Shown: positions 1-8,058 of the stretch, one piece after another | Layout of the letters: each line of letters begins with the position of its first letter | Position numbering within the stretch: position 1 is the first letter of the stretch | DNA from: Actinomycetes bacterium | GTDB taxonomy: Bacteria; Actinomycetota; Acidimicrobiia; Acidimicrobiales; RAAP-2 | Direction of reading: 5' to 3' | Assembly: GCA_021806045.1 (NCBI GenBank) | Contig: JAJZDI010000007.1 | Span: forward strand, 1 to 42,802 | Length of the DNA stretch: 42,802 nt | Position numbers and translations under genes: made by a program | Notes under the pieces: generated by a model | Told to the model about the DNA's origin: nothing | Seen by the model: only the letters and a program-made list of their open reading frames with translations | Databases searched by the model: none

Positions 1-37
1 GGACGATGCCCGCACGGGAATTGTTGGGTCTTCGCCT

Positions 38-53
38 CTACCCACAGGGGTAG
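38..53 (-). terminator. Hairpin downstream of tRNA-Arg
   Basis: CTACCC and GGGTAG form a perfect 6-bp stem around a 4-base loop, about 30 bases beyond the 3' end of the minus-strand tRNA-Arg. No T-run follows, so it is at best an actinobacterial-style hairpin terminator or a processing structure. Position is the only support for its role. Confidence 0.3.
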
Positions 54-82
54 CTTCGGACACAAGCCTTTGACCTGGGGTT

Positions 83-159
83 TGGCGCGCTCGGAGGGAT
101 TCGAACCCCCAACCTTCTGATCCGTAGTCAGATGCTCTAGTCCGTTGAGCTACGAGCGC
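83..159 (-). tRNA. tRNA-Arg (anticodon ACG)
   Basis: The minus strand folds into a full cloverleaf. The acceptor stem GCGCTCG pairs with CGAGCGC, the D-stem is GCTC/GAGC, and the anticodon stem TCTGA/TCAGA encloses loop CTACGGA with anticodon ACG, which reads CGN arginine codons after A34 deamination. The T-arm carries the standard TTCGAAT loop. The discriminator base is G and a CCA end is encoded at 83-85. The gene stands alone, with the divergent CoA-transferase gene to its right. Confidence 0.96.
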
Positions 160-238
160 GGGTCCACACGACGGCGTGCCACGTGCAGGGGATCCACTCT
201 ACCCGAGACGCCGAGGCCGCCCCGTCGCCAGCACCGCA

Positions 239-263
239 CGTATCTGACGTTCCGTCAGATACG
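239..263. promoter_or_regulatory. Perfect 11-3-11 palindrome, TetR-type operator
   Basis: The arms CGTATCTGACG (239-249) and CGTCAGATACG (253-263) are exact reverse complements around a 3-base spacer. The site lies about 118 bases upstream of the CoA-transferase ATG at 381. Such dyads are typical of TetR-family operators. The core TCTGACG-n3-CGTCAGA recurs in imperfect form at 9693-9709 in front of the DUF35/thiolase pair, suggesting one regulator acts at both. The TetR gene at 4408-5013 is a candidate, but that link is inference. Confidence 0.7.
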
Positions 264-380
264 ATGCCGGCCACAGCGCCATCGTCATCGTCGGGCCGTT
301 ACCGGCAGCCACCCCGCACCCGGCGACCACCACGCACCCACCCGATCCGAGACCCGAACAGAACCGAACGGAGGACCCCG

Positions 381-1646
381 ATGCCCACCGCCCCCCTCGC
401 CGGCATCCGCATCCTCGAGGCGTCCGCCCTCGGACCTGCGGCCGTGACCATGCCGCTCGTCGACCTCGGTGCCGAGGTGATCAAGGTCGAACCGCCGGCC
501 GGCGACTACATCCGCGAGATGACGTGGCCCATCGTCGAGGGCGTCTCTCTCATGCACCTCCACATCAACCGGGGGAAGCGCTCGATCACCCTCGACCTCC
601 GCAACGAGGCCGACCTCGACGTCTTCCGCCAGTTGGCCGCGGCGTCGGACGTGGTCGTGGAGGCCATGCGTCCCGGCGGTCTGGCCCGGCGCGGCGTCGG
701 CTACGAGCAGCTGCGCGAGCTCAACCCGGCACTTGTCTTCTGCACCATCTCCGGCTACGGCATGACCGGTCCCTACCGCGACCTCCCCAGCCACGGCATC
801 GCGTACGACGTGTGGGCCGGGATCGTCTCGCCCCAGGTGAACGAGGAGGGCTTCACCTACCTGCCGGAGCACGCCTCGATGGGCATCCACGCCGGCCCCC
901 TCTTCGGCGCCCTCGGGATCGTCGCCGCCGTCCTCCGTGCCAAGACGACGGGCGAAGGCGGCTTCGTCGAGATCGCCCAGTCCGATGCGGCGGCCGCCAT
1001 GGACTGGTACCGGAGTGAGACGTGGCGCGCCTACGAGCGCCCCGAGTCGGAGGTGACCGGCAACAAGGCCGACGGCTACGAGCGCCGGGAACCGGGAACG
1101 GCCGGCATGGTCGAGGGCGTGCGCTACCAGGTCTACGAGGCGGCCGACGGCAGGCATGTCCTGTTCATGGCGTCCGAGCAGGCCTTCTGGAAGAACTTCT
1201 GCACCGCCCTCGGACGCACCGAGCTCTTCGACCGGTGGCCCGGTTCCCGCTACGCCGACCACGCCCGGGGCAACTTGGAGCTGCGCCGCGAGCTGCGTGA
1301 CATCTTCGCCACCCGGACGGCGGCCGAGTGGATCGACTTCGGTGTCGAGGCGAACGTCCCCATCGGGCCGGTCAACACCCCCCAGACCATCGCTGACGAC
1401 CCCCAGTTCCAGGACCGCTTCCGGTGGATCCCGAAGGAGCGGCTGGGCGCAGACGAGCTCCCCACCCCCCTCAAGTTCGTTGGCGAGGAGCTCCCGGTGC
1501 CGACCATGGCACCCACCCCGGGGCAGCACACCGACGAGGTCCTCCATGACGTGCTCGGCTGGGACGACGCCCGCATCGCCGAGGTGAGGTCGGCCGGTGG
1601 GTTGGGCGCCGGCACGGGAACCGGGGCCGGCGGCACCAGCGCCTGA
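381..1646 (+). CDS. CaiB/BaiF family (class III) CoA-transferase
   Basis: A 421-residue protein of the CaiB/BaiF CoA-transferase family, which moves CoA between carboxylic acids through an aspartyl-CoA thioester. The N-terminus (LAGIRILEAS, then DLGAEVIKVEPP), the NRGKRSITLDL stretch and the VFCTISGYGMTGPY block are family hallmarks. The likely catalytic Asp is D202 in the segment QSDAAAAMD. The ATG at 381 is preferred because GGAGG lies just upstream (371-375) and family homology begins there, although the frame stays open upstream. The palindrome at 239-263 probably controls it. The substrate is unknown. The only partners visible are the thiolase-like and DUF35 genes near 10 kb, which carry a similar operator. 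Confidence 0.9.
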   Translation: MPTAPLAGIRILEASALGPAAVTMPLVDLGAEVIKVEPPAGDYIREMTWPIVEGVSLMHLHINRGKRSITLDLRNEADLDVFRQLAAASDVVVEAMRPGGLARRGVGYEQLRELNPALVFCTISGYGMTGPYRDLPSHGIAYDVWAGIVSPQVNEEGFTYLPEHASMGIHAGPLFGALGIVAAVLRAKTTGEGGFVEIAQSDAAAAMDWYRSETWRAYERPESEVTGNKADGYERREPGTAGMVEGVRYQVYEAADGRHVLFMASEQAFWKNFCTALGRTELFDRWPGSRYADHARGNLELRRELRDIFATRTAAEWIDFGVEANVPIGPVNTPQTIADDPQFQDRFRWIPKERLGADELPTPLKFVGEELPVPTMAPTPGQHTDEVLHDVLGWDDARIAEVRSAGGLGAGTGTGAGGTSA

Positions 1647-1693
1647 CCTGTACTCGGCGCCGTTCGGACCGGCTGCTGGCCGGCAGCGCCCGA

Positions 1694-1776
1694 CAACCAG
1701 CGCCGACCACCCGCAACCAGCGCCGACCACCCCGCAACCAGCGCCGACCACCCCGCACCCGGCACCGATCACCCTG
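1694..1776. repeat. Tandem repeat, about 4 x 20-21 bp
   Basis: Three close copies of a unit reading CAACCAGCGCCGACCACC plus a short C/G filler start at about 1694, 1714 and 1735. A fourth, degenerate copy ends at about 1776. The array fills the space between the stop codons of the convergent CoA-transferase and methyltransferase genes. It has no spacer structure, so it is a minisatellite and not a CRISPR. Confidence 0.75.
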
Positions 1777-1782
1777 CACCGC

Positions 1783-3081
1783 TCACGCAGCGGGCGGCTC
1801 CACCACAGCCAGCACCTCGACGTGTTCGGTCATCGGGAACAGGTCGAAGGCTCGCAGTGACGCCAGGCGCCACCCGGCGTCGAGGAACACCCGGAGGTCC
1901 CGACCGAGCGACGCCGGGTCACAGGCCACGTAGGCGATGCGGCGGGGGGTGGGCACCAGCGCGGCGAGGGCGGCGCTCACGTCACGGCCGGCCCCCTCAC
2001 GGGCGGGATCGAGGACGACGACGTCGGGCCGGCCGATCCCGGTGGAAACCACACGCGGGGTGACCGCCTCCCGGACCACCGACACCTGGGGCAGGTCGGC
2101 GGTGTTGGCTCGGGCGTCAGCACAGGCCGCCCCGTTGCGCTCGACGGCCACCACCGATCCCGACGTCCCCACCCGCTCGGCGGCCAGAGCGGCGAACAAG
2201 CCGGCGCCGGCGTAGAGATCGGCCACCGATTCGCCCGCCACCACCTCCAGGGTGTCGAGCACCGCGCCGGCGAGGACGGCCGGAGCCGCCGGGTGCACCT
2301 GCCAGAACACGCCGGCGCTGACCCGGAACTCCCGGCCCAGTGCGCGGTGGTGGATCGCACCCGGCGGGCGCACCACGCGGCGGCCGTCAACCAGACCGGC
2401 CTCCACGTCAGGCAGGGCGCGGGCGCCGGTGCGGGCGCCGGAGCGAGTTCCGCCCCGCCCGCCAGGCACCACCACCACGGCCCCGCCGCCGGTGGCGGAC
2501 GCCTCCACCTCGACCCGCTCCGCCCCTGGCCATATCCGCTGTTCGACGCCGGCCGCCTCCACCGCTGGATGGGCGATGAGGCACCGCTCCAGCGGGTGGA
2601 CGTCGTGCGACCGGTGCCGGTGCATGCCCACCCGGCCGTCACCGTCCACGGCGAACTGGACGCGGGTCCGCCAGCCGAGGCCGTCCGGTGCGCCGGGGAG
2701 CTCCTCGACGGCAACGGGTACGTCGACCCCGGCCAGGCGGCGCAACTGCTCGGAGACGAGCTCGGACTTCAGCCGGCGCTGGGCGGGGAGGGCCACGTGC
2801 TGCCAGTCGCACCCGCCGCACCCTCCGGGGCCGGCGGCAGGGCACGGGGGATCGACCCGGTCGGGGGAGCGCTCGACCACCGCCACCGCATCGGCGCGCA
2901 GGAACCGTGCCGTCTCCGAGGTGATCCGGGCCCGCACCAGCTCGCCGGGGAGCGAGTGCCGCACGAAGACCACCCGGCCGTCGGGCGCACGGGCCACGCA
3001 GCCCCCGCCGGCGGCCATCGCCCCCACCCGGAGCTCGAGCACACCGGCCTGCGCACCAGCCCTGGCGGCGATCTCCTCCAT
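1783..3081 (-). CDS. TrmA/RlmD-type RNA 5-methyluridine methyltransferase
   Basis: A 432-residue class I SAM-dependent RNA methyltransferase of the TrmA/RumA (RlmD) family, which methylates C5 of uridine in tRNA or rRNA. An N-terminal TRAM-like RNA-binding domain (about 13-70) is followed by iron-sulfur cluster cysteines C80, C88 and C91; a later Cys in PLERCLIAHP is probably the fourth ligand. The SAM-binding loop reads ADLYAGAGLFA, the DPxR motif is VVLDPAREGAG, and the catalytic Cys lies in YVACDPASLGRDL. The start was placed at MEEIAARAG because the family fold begins there; CAGACT ends 6 bases upstream and may be a leaderless -10. Whether the target is 23S rRNA or tRNA cannot be told. 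Confidence 0.88.
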   Translation of the reverse strand: MEEIAARAGAQAGVLELRVGAMAAGGGCVARAPDGRVVFVRHSLPGELVRARITSETARFLRADAVAVVERSPDRVDPPCPAAGPGGCGGCDWQHVALPAQRRLKSELVSEQLRRLAGVDVPVAVEELPGAPDGLGWRTRVQFAVDGDGRVGMHRHRSHDVHPLERCLIAHPAVEAAGVEQRIWPGAERVEVEASATGGGAVVVVPGGRGGTRSGARTGARALPDVEAGLVDGRRVVRPPGAIHHRALGREFRVSAGVFWQVHPAAPAVLAGAVLDTLEVVAGESVADLYAGAGLFAALAAERVGTSGSVVAVERNGAACADARANTADLPQVSVVREAVTPRVVSTGIGRPDVVVLDPAREGAGRDVSAALAALVPTPRRIAYVACDPASLGRDLRVFLDAGWRLASLRAFDLFPMTEHVEVLAVVEPPAA

Positions 3082-3137
3082 CCGGGCAGTCTGGCACCAC
3101 CCACAGTGGCGGCGACCACCCGACCCCTCGACATCGG

Positions 3138-3177
3138 AAACCCGTCGGTTTAGAGTCACTATTAGTGCCTCTATCTA
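3138..3177 (+). promoter_or_regulatory. Probable promoter of the secreted hydrolase, with two palindromes
   Basis: This AT-richer stretch contains AAACC-CGTC-GGTTT (3138-3151) and the palindrome CACTA-T-TAGTG (3157-3167). A possible -35 TTTAGA (3149-3154) and -10 TATCTA (3172-3177) are 17 bases apart, with the second palindrome between them. The layout suggests repressor-controlled transcription of the hydrolase. The hexamers match the consensus only partly. Confidence 0.4.
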
Positions 3178-3216
3178 CCCGGAGGCACCACCTGCCAATC
3201 GCACAAGGGGGGAACC

Positions 3217-4245
3217 ATGTATCGATTGATGCGGGCTGCTGCAATGGCGGCGGCCGTGATCACCGGATCGGGGCTGGCCGTCGCTGCGGGCGTCACGCCC
3301 GCTGGCGCGGCCACGCCGACGCCGCCCGGGCAGCAGACCACCGGCTACGGCTCCCAGGCATCGGCCATCTCGTCGGGCTACTGGGAGGGCGTCGACGGCA
3401 ACCAGTGGGCCGGCTCGGAGGTGTGGTGGTACGTGCCCACCACGCTGAAGGACGGCAGCTCGGCACCGGTGGTCGTCATGCTCCATGGGTTCGAGTTGCA
3501 GGCGCCCCAGATCTACCAGGGGCTCATCGACCACCTCACGTCCGAGGGCTACATCGTGATCTTCCCCCAGTACAACCTGGCCGGGCTGATCGGGATCCTC
3601 ATGGACACGAACCAGAACACCATGGAGCAGCGGGCCATCAGCGCGGTGAACGACGCCCTCGGTCACCTCGGATCGCTGGCCGAGCGCAACCACATCGCCC
3701 TGTGGGGCCACTCGCTCGGCGGGTCGCTCGCCGCGTGCTGGACAGCCGACGGCGGGGTGCCCGTGCAGTCCATCATGTTCGCCAACCCGTCGGTGAACCC
3801 CAACGCGTCGCTGCCCAGCTTCGTGGCGTCGTTCGTCCACATCACACCGGTGCCGTGGCAGTCGTGTGCGGCCGGGATCACCGTGCCGACCATGATCCTC
3901 ACCGGCGACCAGGACACCATCGCGCCCCCGTCGGTGGACCCCACCATGCTCTACGACGCCCTGACCCACGCATCGTCGAGGGTCGTCTACGAGGCCCACT
4001 CCGACACCCACGGCTCGCCGGCCCTGCTGGCCAACCACATGGCGTCGACCACCAGCACCGGCATCCTGCCGTCGTGGCTGTCCGACTTCGTCTTCGACGG
4101 GACCGGCACCCTCGACGCGCTGGACTACCGCTTCTACTGGGCCGCGCTCGACGCCCAACTGGCCGGCCAGACGGGCGTCAGCTTCGACATGGGCTCGTGG
4201 AGCGACGGCGTGCCGGTGGCACCCGTCACCCAGCTGCTGCCCTGA
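3217..4245 (+). CDS. Secreted alpha/beta hydrolase
   Basis: A 342-residue exported esterase-like protein. Residues 1-32 look like a Sec signal peptide: a basic start, a hydrophobic Ala/Val/Gly core and an AGAA-type cleavage region. The mature part has the oxyanion strand VVVMLHGFE, the nucleophile elbow GHSLGGS with S166, the probable acid D233 in LTGDQDTIAP and the probable base H265 in DTHGSP, which make a complete catalytic triad. It resembles the dienelactone-hydrolase/cutinase-like group; no lid domain is evident and the substrate is unknown. AAGGGGGGA just before the ATG is a strong ribosome-binding site. The upstream region carries two palindromes. Confidence 0.82.
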   Translation: MYRLMRAAAMAAAVITGSGLAVAAGVTPAGAATPTPPGQQTTGYGSQASAISSGYWEGVDGNQWAGSEVWWYVPTTLKDGSSAPVVVMLHGFELQAPQIYQGLIDHLTSEGYIVIFPQYNLAGLIGILMDTNQNTMEQRAISAVNDALGHLGSLAERNHIALWGHSLGGSLAACWTADGGVPVQSIMFANPSVNPNASLPSFVASFVHITPVPWQSCAAGITVPTMILTGDQDTIAPPSVDPTMLYDALTHASSRVVYEAHSDTHGSPALLANHMASTTSTGILPSWLSDFVFDGTGTLDALDYRFYWAALDAQLAGQTGVSFDMGSWSDGVPVAPVTQLLP

Positions 4246-4353
4246 CCCACCCCGGGCGGCACGTCACCCGCCTGCCGGTGAGCGCGAGCCCCCACGCCCG
4301 CTCCCGGCAGGCGGTGGCGAGCCGTCGGTCCGCCACAGAGGTGAGCCCAACCC

Positions 4354-4420
4354 GGGGTCAGCCGGCTGCAGGGTCAATCCGCTGCCGGGGTCAGCCCGCC
4401 GCCGGGGTCAATCCGCTGCC
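4354..4420. repeat. Tandem repeat, 4 x 16-17 bp
   Basis: Four units begin GGGGTCA or GGGTCA (4354, 4371, 4387, 4404) and alternate between two subtypes, GTCAGCC and GTCAATCC. The last copy supplies the final codons and the stop of the TetR gene, so the repeat has probably moved or extended the 3' end of that gene. Confidence 0.75.
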
Positions 4421-5013
4421 AACGCGGCCCGCAGCGACCGGGCCATGACGGCCGACGCCTCGTCGAACGAGGCACCCTGGTAGACGCGGAGGAACTCCCA
4501 CGCCTCGTAGCTGGCGGCCAGGTCGGCGGCCCGGCGGGCCGCGTCGCGGTCCGCTCCCCGGAGGGCGTCGATCTCGGGGGCGAACGTCGTCTCCACCTGG
4601 TCCCGCAGCATCCGCCGGCCGCCGTCGAGCACCCGGCGCAGCTCGGGGAAGAACGGCTCACGCAGGTCGGCGGCCCGGCGAACGGGGATGTTGGTCTCGA
4701 GGAGCCGGGCCCGGTGGTCGACGAACGCCTCGATCCGCGCGGCCAGCGGCCCATCGGGAGGCACCTCGACGATGAGCGGTGCGATCCGCTCCAACTGGCG
4801 CTCGGCCGCCGCCTCGTGCAGACCGGCCATGTCCTCGAAGTGCCGGTAGACGGACCGGAGCGAGACGCCGGCCCGCTCGGCGATCTCGGCCGCGCTCGGG
4901 CGCAGCACCCCCTCCTCGTTCAGGGTGATGATGGCCTCGACCAGGGCTTCGCGGTTGCGCAGGCCGCGCACCACCCGGCCGTCATCGAGGCTCTGGGCAG
5001 GACCGGGGGTCAT
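4408..5013 (-). CDS. TetR/AcrR family transcriptional regulator
   Basis: A 201-residue one-component regulator. The N-terminal helix-turn-helix (about 20-65) contains LRPSAAEIAERAGVS followed by LRSVYRHFEDM, the classic TetR recognition helix. The helical C-terminal part would bind a ligand and dimerise. TAACCT (5020-5025) ends exactly 6 bases before the ATG, a leaderless-type start, and this supports the start chosen. The stop lies inside a tandem repeat. Its targets are not known: candidates are the divergent membrane protein at 5083 and the TCTGACG palindromes at 239 and 9693. No such palindrome is visible at its own promoter. Confidence 0.9.
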   Translation of the reverse strand: MTPGPAQSLDDGRVVRGLRNREALVEAIITLNEEGVLRPSAAEIAERAGVSLRSVYRHFEDMAGLHEAAAERQLERIAPLIVEVPPDGPLAARIEAFVDHRARLLETNIPVRRAADLREPFFPELRRVLDGGRRMLRDQVETTFAPEIDALRGADRDAARRAADLAASYEAWEFLRVYQGASFDEASAVMARSLRAALAAD

Positions 5014-5082
5014 GGGCCCAGGTTACGGCGGCGACAGGCGCACGACGATCCAGGCCCCGGTGGACGCTGCGAGAATGGCGGG

Positions 5083-5745
5083 GTGATGGGCTCGGCCTGG
5101 CAGTGGGTACTGGTTGGGGTCGGGCTGGTGGCCAGCGGTCCCTACGTGGCGTACCTGGTGGCCATCCCCTCCGGGCGGATCCGCCCCCACCCGGTGTCGT
5201 GGGCCATCTGGACGGCCATCACCGCCATCGGGCTGGCGGCACAGATCGACAAGCACGCCGGCCCGGGCACGGCCATCCTGGGGATCGGCGCAGCCTTCTG
5301 CGCAGCCATCACCGTGCTGTCGCTCAAGCACGGGCGGTGGTCGATGCACCCCATCGACTGGCTCAGCCTGGCCGGCGCCCTCGGCGCGGTGGGACTGTGG
5401 GCCGTCACCGGGAACCCGCTCGGGGCGGTCGTCACCATCGCCGCCGTCGAGGTCATCGGCTTCGTCCCGAGCGTCCGCCTGGCCCAGGCCCACCCGGAGC
5501 ACGAGTCGCCGCTCCTCTTCCTGAGCGGAGCGGTCCGGATGCTGGCCGGGATCCTCGCCCTCGACGTGTTCAGCGTGGTGACGCTCCTCTACCCGGTGAC
5601 CCTCCTCACCTGTAACACCGTCTTCGCCACGTTCATCCTCGTGCTCCGGCGGCGCCGGTCCCTGCCGGCACGCACCACGGTCGCCGAGGCGGCCGGCGCG
5701 GCGCTGGGCGGGCTGGCGGCGATCCCCGACCGGCCCGCCACCTGA
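5083..5745 (+). CDS. Multi-pass membrane protein of unknown function
   Basis: About 220 residues with six or seven hydrophobic segments, for example WVLVGVGLVASGPYVAYLV, AILGIGAAFCAAITVL, WLSLAGALGAVGLWAV and VVTLLYPVTLLTCNTVF. The C-terminus is basic and cytoplasmic-looking. I do not recognise the family; the spacing of paired helices loosely recalls small PQ-loop-like transporters. The GTG at 5083 is preferred over the ATG at 5086 because GAGAAT ends 6 bases before it, matching the leaderless pattern of the window. The gene is divergent from the TetR regulator with 69 bases between starts, a common layout for a regulator and its target. Confidence 0.65.
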   Translation: MMGSAWQWVLVGVGLVASGPYVAYLVAIPSGRIRPHPVSWAIWTAITAIGLAAQIDKHAGPGTAILGIGAAFCAAITVLSLKHGRWSMHPIDWLSLAGALGAVGLWAVTGNPLGAVVTIAAVEVIGFVPSVRLAQAHPEHESPLLFLSGAVRMLAGILALDVFSVVTLLYPVTLLTCNTVFATFILVLRRRRSLPARTTVAEAAGAALGGLAAIPDRPAT

Positions 5746-5876
5746 CCGGTCGCCACCCGAGCAGTCGGCGTCGAGCTGCGCCACCAGGCCGGCGCCACCG
5801 GGCCGGCGTCGCCAGGCGCGCCAGGCCCGACGCGGGGCAAGGTGTGGGCAGGCAGATGCACCGGAGGAGGTGGCCC

Positions 5877-7010
5877 ATGCAGGTCGGTGTGCCGAAAGAG
5901 GTCAAGGCGGACGAGTACCGGGTGGCCATGACGCCCGCCGGGGTCCACGAGCTCGTCCGGGCCGGCCACCGGGTGTCCGTCGAGCGGGGCGCCGGGGAGG
6001 GCTCGTCCATCGCCGACGCCGAGTACGAGGCGGCCGGCGCCCACGTCACCGCATCGGCCGGTGACGTGTGGGCGCAGGCGGACCTGGTGGTCAAGGTCAA
6101 GGAGCCGGTGGCGTCCGAGTACGGGTTCCTCCGGCCCGGTCTCGTGGTGTTCGCCTACCTCCACCTCGCCGCGTCCCGCGCCTGCACCGACGCGTTGGTC
6201 GAGTCGGGCACCACCGCCATCGCCTTCGAGACGGTGCAACGGGCCGACGGGTCGCTCCCCCTCCTCACGCCGATGTCCGAGGTGGCCGGGCGGATGGCCC
6301 CCCAGGTGGGAGCCCACTTCCTCGAACGGGAAGCCGGCGGCCGGGGCGTGCTCCTCGGCGGCGTGTCGGGGGCCCGCGATGCCCAGGTGGTGGTGCTGGG
6401 TGCCGGGACGGTGGGGACGAGCGCGGCGGCGGTGGCGGTCGGCATGGGCGCCGCCACCGTGGTCCTCGACCGCGACGTCGACAAGCTCCGCCGCCTCGAC
6501 CGCATGTTCCAGGGGCGCCTGCAGACCCTGGCATCGACGACCTACGAGGTGACCCGGGTGGTGTCCGACGCCGACCTGGTGGTCGGGGCTGTCCTCGTGA
6601 CCGGGGCCCGGGCACCCGAGCTGGTCGACGACGCGCTGGTGCGGAAGATGAAGACCGGCGCCGTACTGGTGGATGTGGCCATCGACCAGGGCGGATGCTT
6701 CGCCCACAGCAGACCGACGACGCACTCGGACCCGACCTTCGTGGTGCACGACACCATCTACTACTGCGTGGCCAACATGCCGGGCGCCGTTCCCCACACG
6801 TCGACCCACGCACTCGCCAACGTCACCCTGCCCTACGTCCTGGAGCTCGCAGGGCGGGGAACAGCCGTCGCCGTGGCGGCCGATCCGGCCCTGGCCCGCG
6901 GCGTGAACGTCGCCGGCGGGGCGGTCGTCTACCCGGCGGTCGCAGACGCCCACGGCCTGCCCGTCGCGGCGCTGGAGGACGTGCTCCCCGTGGGTGGGCG
7001 ACCGGACTGA
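5877..7010 (+). CDS. ald: Alanine dehydrogenase
   Basis: A 377-residue NAD-dependent L-alanine dehydrogenase, which interconverts alanine and pyruvate plus ammonium. The sequence is close to the mycobacterial enzyme throughout. The N-terminus MQVGVPKEVKADEYRVA is typical. The substrate-binding Lys lies in VVKVKEPV, the catalytic His in FAYLHLAAS, and the Rossmann core reads VVVLGAGTVGT. The conserved LVDVAIDQGGC and the SRPTTHSDPTF block are also present. GGAGGAGG sits a few bases before the ATG and fixes the start. It is not in an obvious operon. In related bacteria the enzyme serves nitrogen and redox balance. Confidence 0.96.
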   Translation: MQVGVPKEVKADEYRVAMTPAGVHELVRAGHRVSVERGAGEGSSIADAEYEAAGAHVTASAGDVWAQADLVVKVKEPVASEYGFLRPGLVVFAYLHLAASRACTDALVESGTTAIAFETVQRADGSLPLLTPMSEVAGRMAPQVGAHFLEREAGGRGVLLGGVSGARDAQVVVLGAGTVGTSAAAVAVGMGAATVVLDRDVDKLRRLDRMFQGRLQTLASTTYEVTRVVSDADLVVGAVLVTGARAPELVDDALVRKMKTGAVLVDVAIDQGGCFAHSRPTTHSDPTFVVHDTIYYCVANMPGAVPHTSTHALANVTLPYVLELAGRGTAVAVAADPALARGVNVAGGAVVYPAVADAHGLPVAALEDVLPVGGRPD

Positions 7011-7109
7011 CGCCGGCCGGGGGACCGCCGACTTCCTGACCGTCACCCGGTGCCCGGGCCGGTCCCCGCCGGGGCTGTGGGGTGCCGGTGCGGCGGTGCG
7101 GCGGCCCGA

Positions 7110-8021
7110 TCAGGCCAGCCGATCCTGCGGGTAGTCGGCGTAGGACGCCTTGAACACCCCCGAGTGGAGGAGGACGACGGCGGTGACCGTGCCCCGCTCC
7201 TCGTCGGTGACGGTGGTGCGGGTCCAGTAGGACTCGGTGCGGCGGCTCTGGCCCAGCCCGACCACCTCGTGGTCGAGGCGGTAGGGGCGGCCGACCAGGA
7301 CGGGGCCGTCGAGGAGCCGGATCTCGAGGCCGAGAAAGAGCCCGAGGGCGGGACCGCGCACCGGAAGGTCGTTGCCACCCCGGTGGGCCAGCACGCTCAC
7401 CATCTCCATGGGGACGGCGGCGGTGCCCCATGGGGACGCCGCCCCTCCCTCCTCCGTGTACCACGGGTGAGGTTCGGTGATCCGAGCCAGCTTGTCGTCG
7501 AGCGAGAACGGGTAGAGCGGCCCGTTGGACTCGCCCCGGACCATGGTGGCGGTGCCCCCCGACGACCGCATGCCCACCTCGAGACGGTCGACGATGAAGA
7601 GCTCGCCCGGGTCTCCCAACGCGGCCAGTCGACCGTCGAGCTCGGTCGGACCCGCACCGGTGCCCACCGATGCCGTGCCCGTCAGGACCTGGGCGCCCTC
7701 CTCCTTGTGGGCCTCGATGGTTGCCGAGTCGGGACCGGCCGTGGTGAGGGACGCCTGGACCCGCTCCCCCTCCACCACCATGGTGCGGAAGTGGCTGGAG
7801 ATGCACCCCTCCTCGAACCAGCGCCGCCCCCACACGGTGGCGGCCAGCGGATCGAACTGGCTGAAGTGGGTGGGACCCTCGATGGGTGCACCGGCCAGGC
7901 CGACCGAGGCGGCCATCCCCTCGTCGTGGACCGACGCGTGGTCGCCGATCACCTGGTCGGCGAGCATCTGCGCCGGGGACCGCCAGGGGCCGGTGACGGT
8001 GACGTCGGTGGCGAAACGCAT
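7110..8021 (-). CDS. Double hot-dog-fold protein, acyl-CoA dehydratase/thioesterase-like
   Basis: A 303-residue protein that looks like two fused hot-dog domains. GAPIEGPTHFSQFDPL in the first half and repeated beta patterns such as HFRTMVVEGERVQASL and TESYWTRTTVTDEE fit MaoC-like or thioesterase-like folds, but no decisive catalytic motif is visible. On the minus strand TAGCGT ends 7 bases before the ATG at 8021, so this start is preferred to a GTG three codons upstream. The neighbours include other acyl-CoA-type genes. Function at the level of the reaction is unknown. Confidence 0.6.
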   Translation of the reverse strand: MRFATDVTVTGPWRSPAQMLADQVIGDHASVHDEGMAASVGLAGAPIEGPTHFSQFDPLAATVWGRRWFEEGCISSHFRTMVVEGERVQASLTTAGPDSATIEAHKEEGAQVLTGTASVGTGAGPTELDGRLAALGDPGELFIVDRLEVGMRSSGGTATMVRGESNGPLYPFSLDDKLARITEPHPWYTEEGGAASPWGTAAVPMEMVSVLAHRGGNDLPVRGPALGLFLGLEIRLLDGPVLVGRPYRLDHEVVGLGQSRRTESYWTRTTVTDEERGTVTAVVLLHSGVFKASYADYPQDRLA

Positions 8022-8058
8022 GGCTCGCACGCTACCCGTGGCCCGGCCGGGCCACCGC

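Noticed and set aside
183-380. Extended N-terminus for the CoA-transferase
   Set aside because: The extra 66 residues are low complexity, run through the operator palindrome, and lack family similarity; a ribosome-binding site precedes 381.
1694-1776. Possible CRISPR array
   Set aside because: The units are contiguous, 20-21 bp, without unique spacers, and no cas gene is present in the window.
4714-5082. Extended N-terminus for the membrane protein at 5083
   Set aside because: The upstream frame is antisense to the TetR gene, is charged and Arg-rich, and a leaderless -10 lies directly before 5083.
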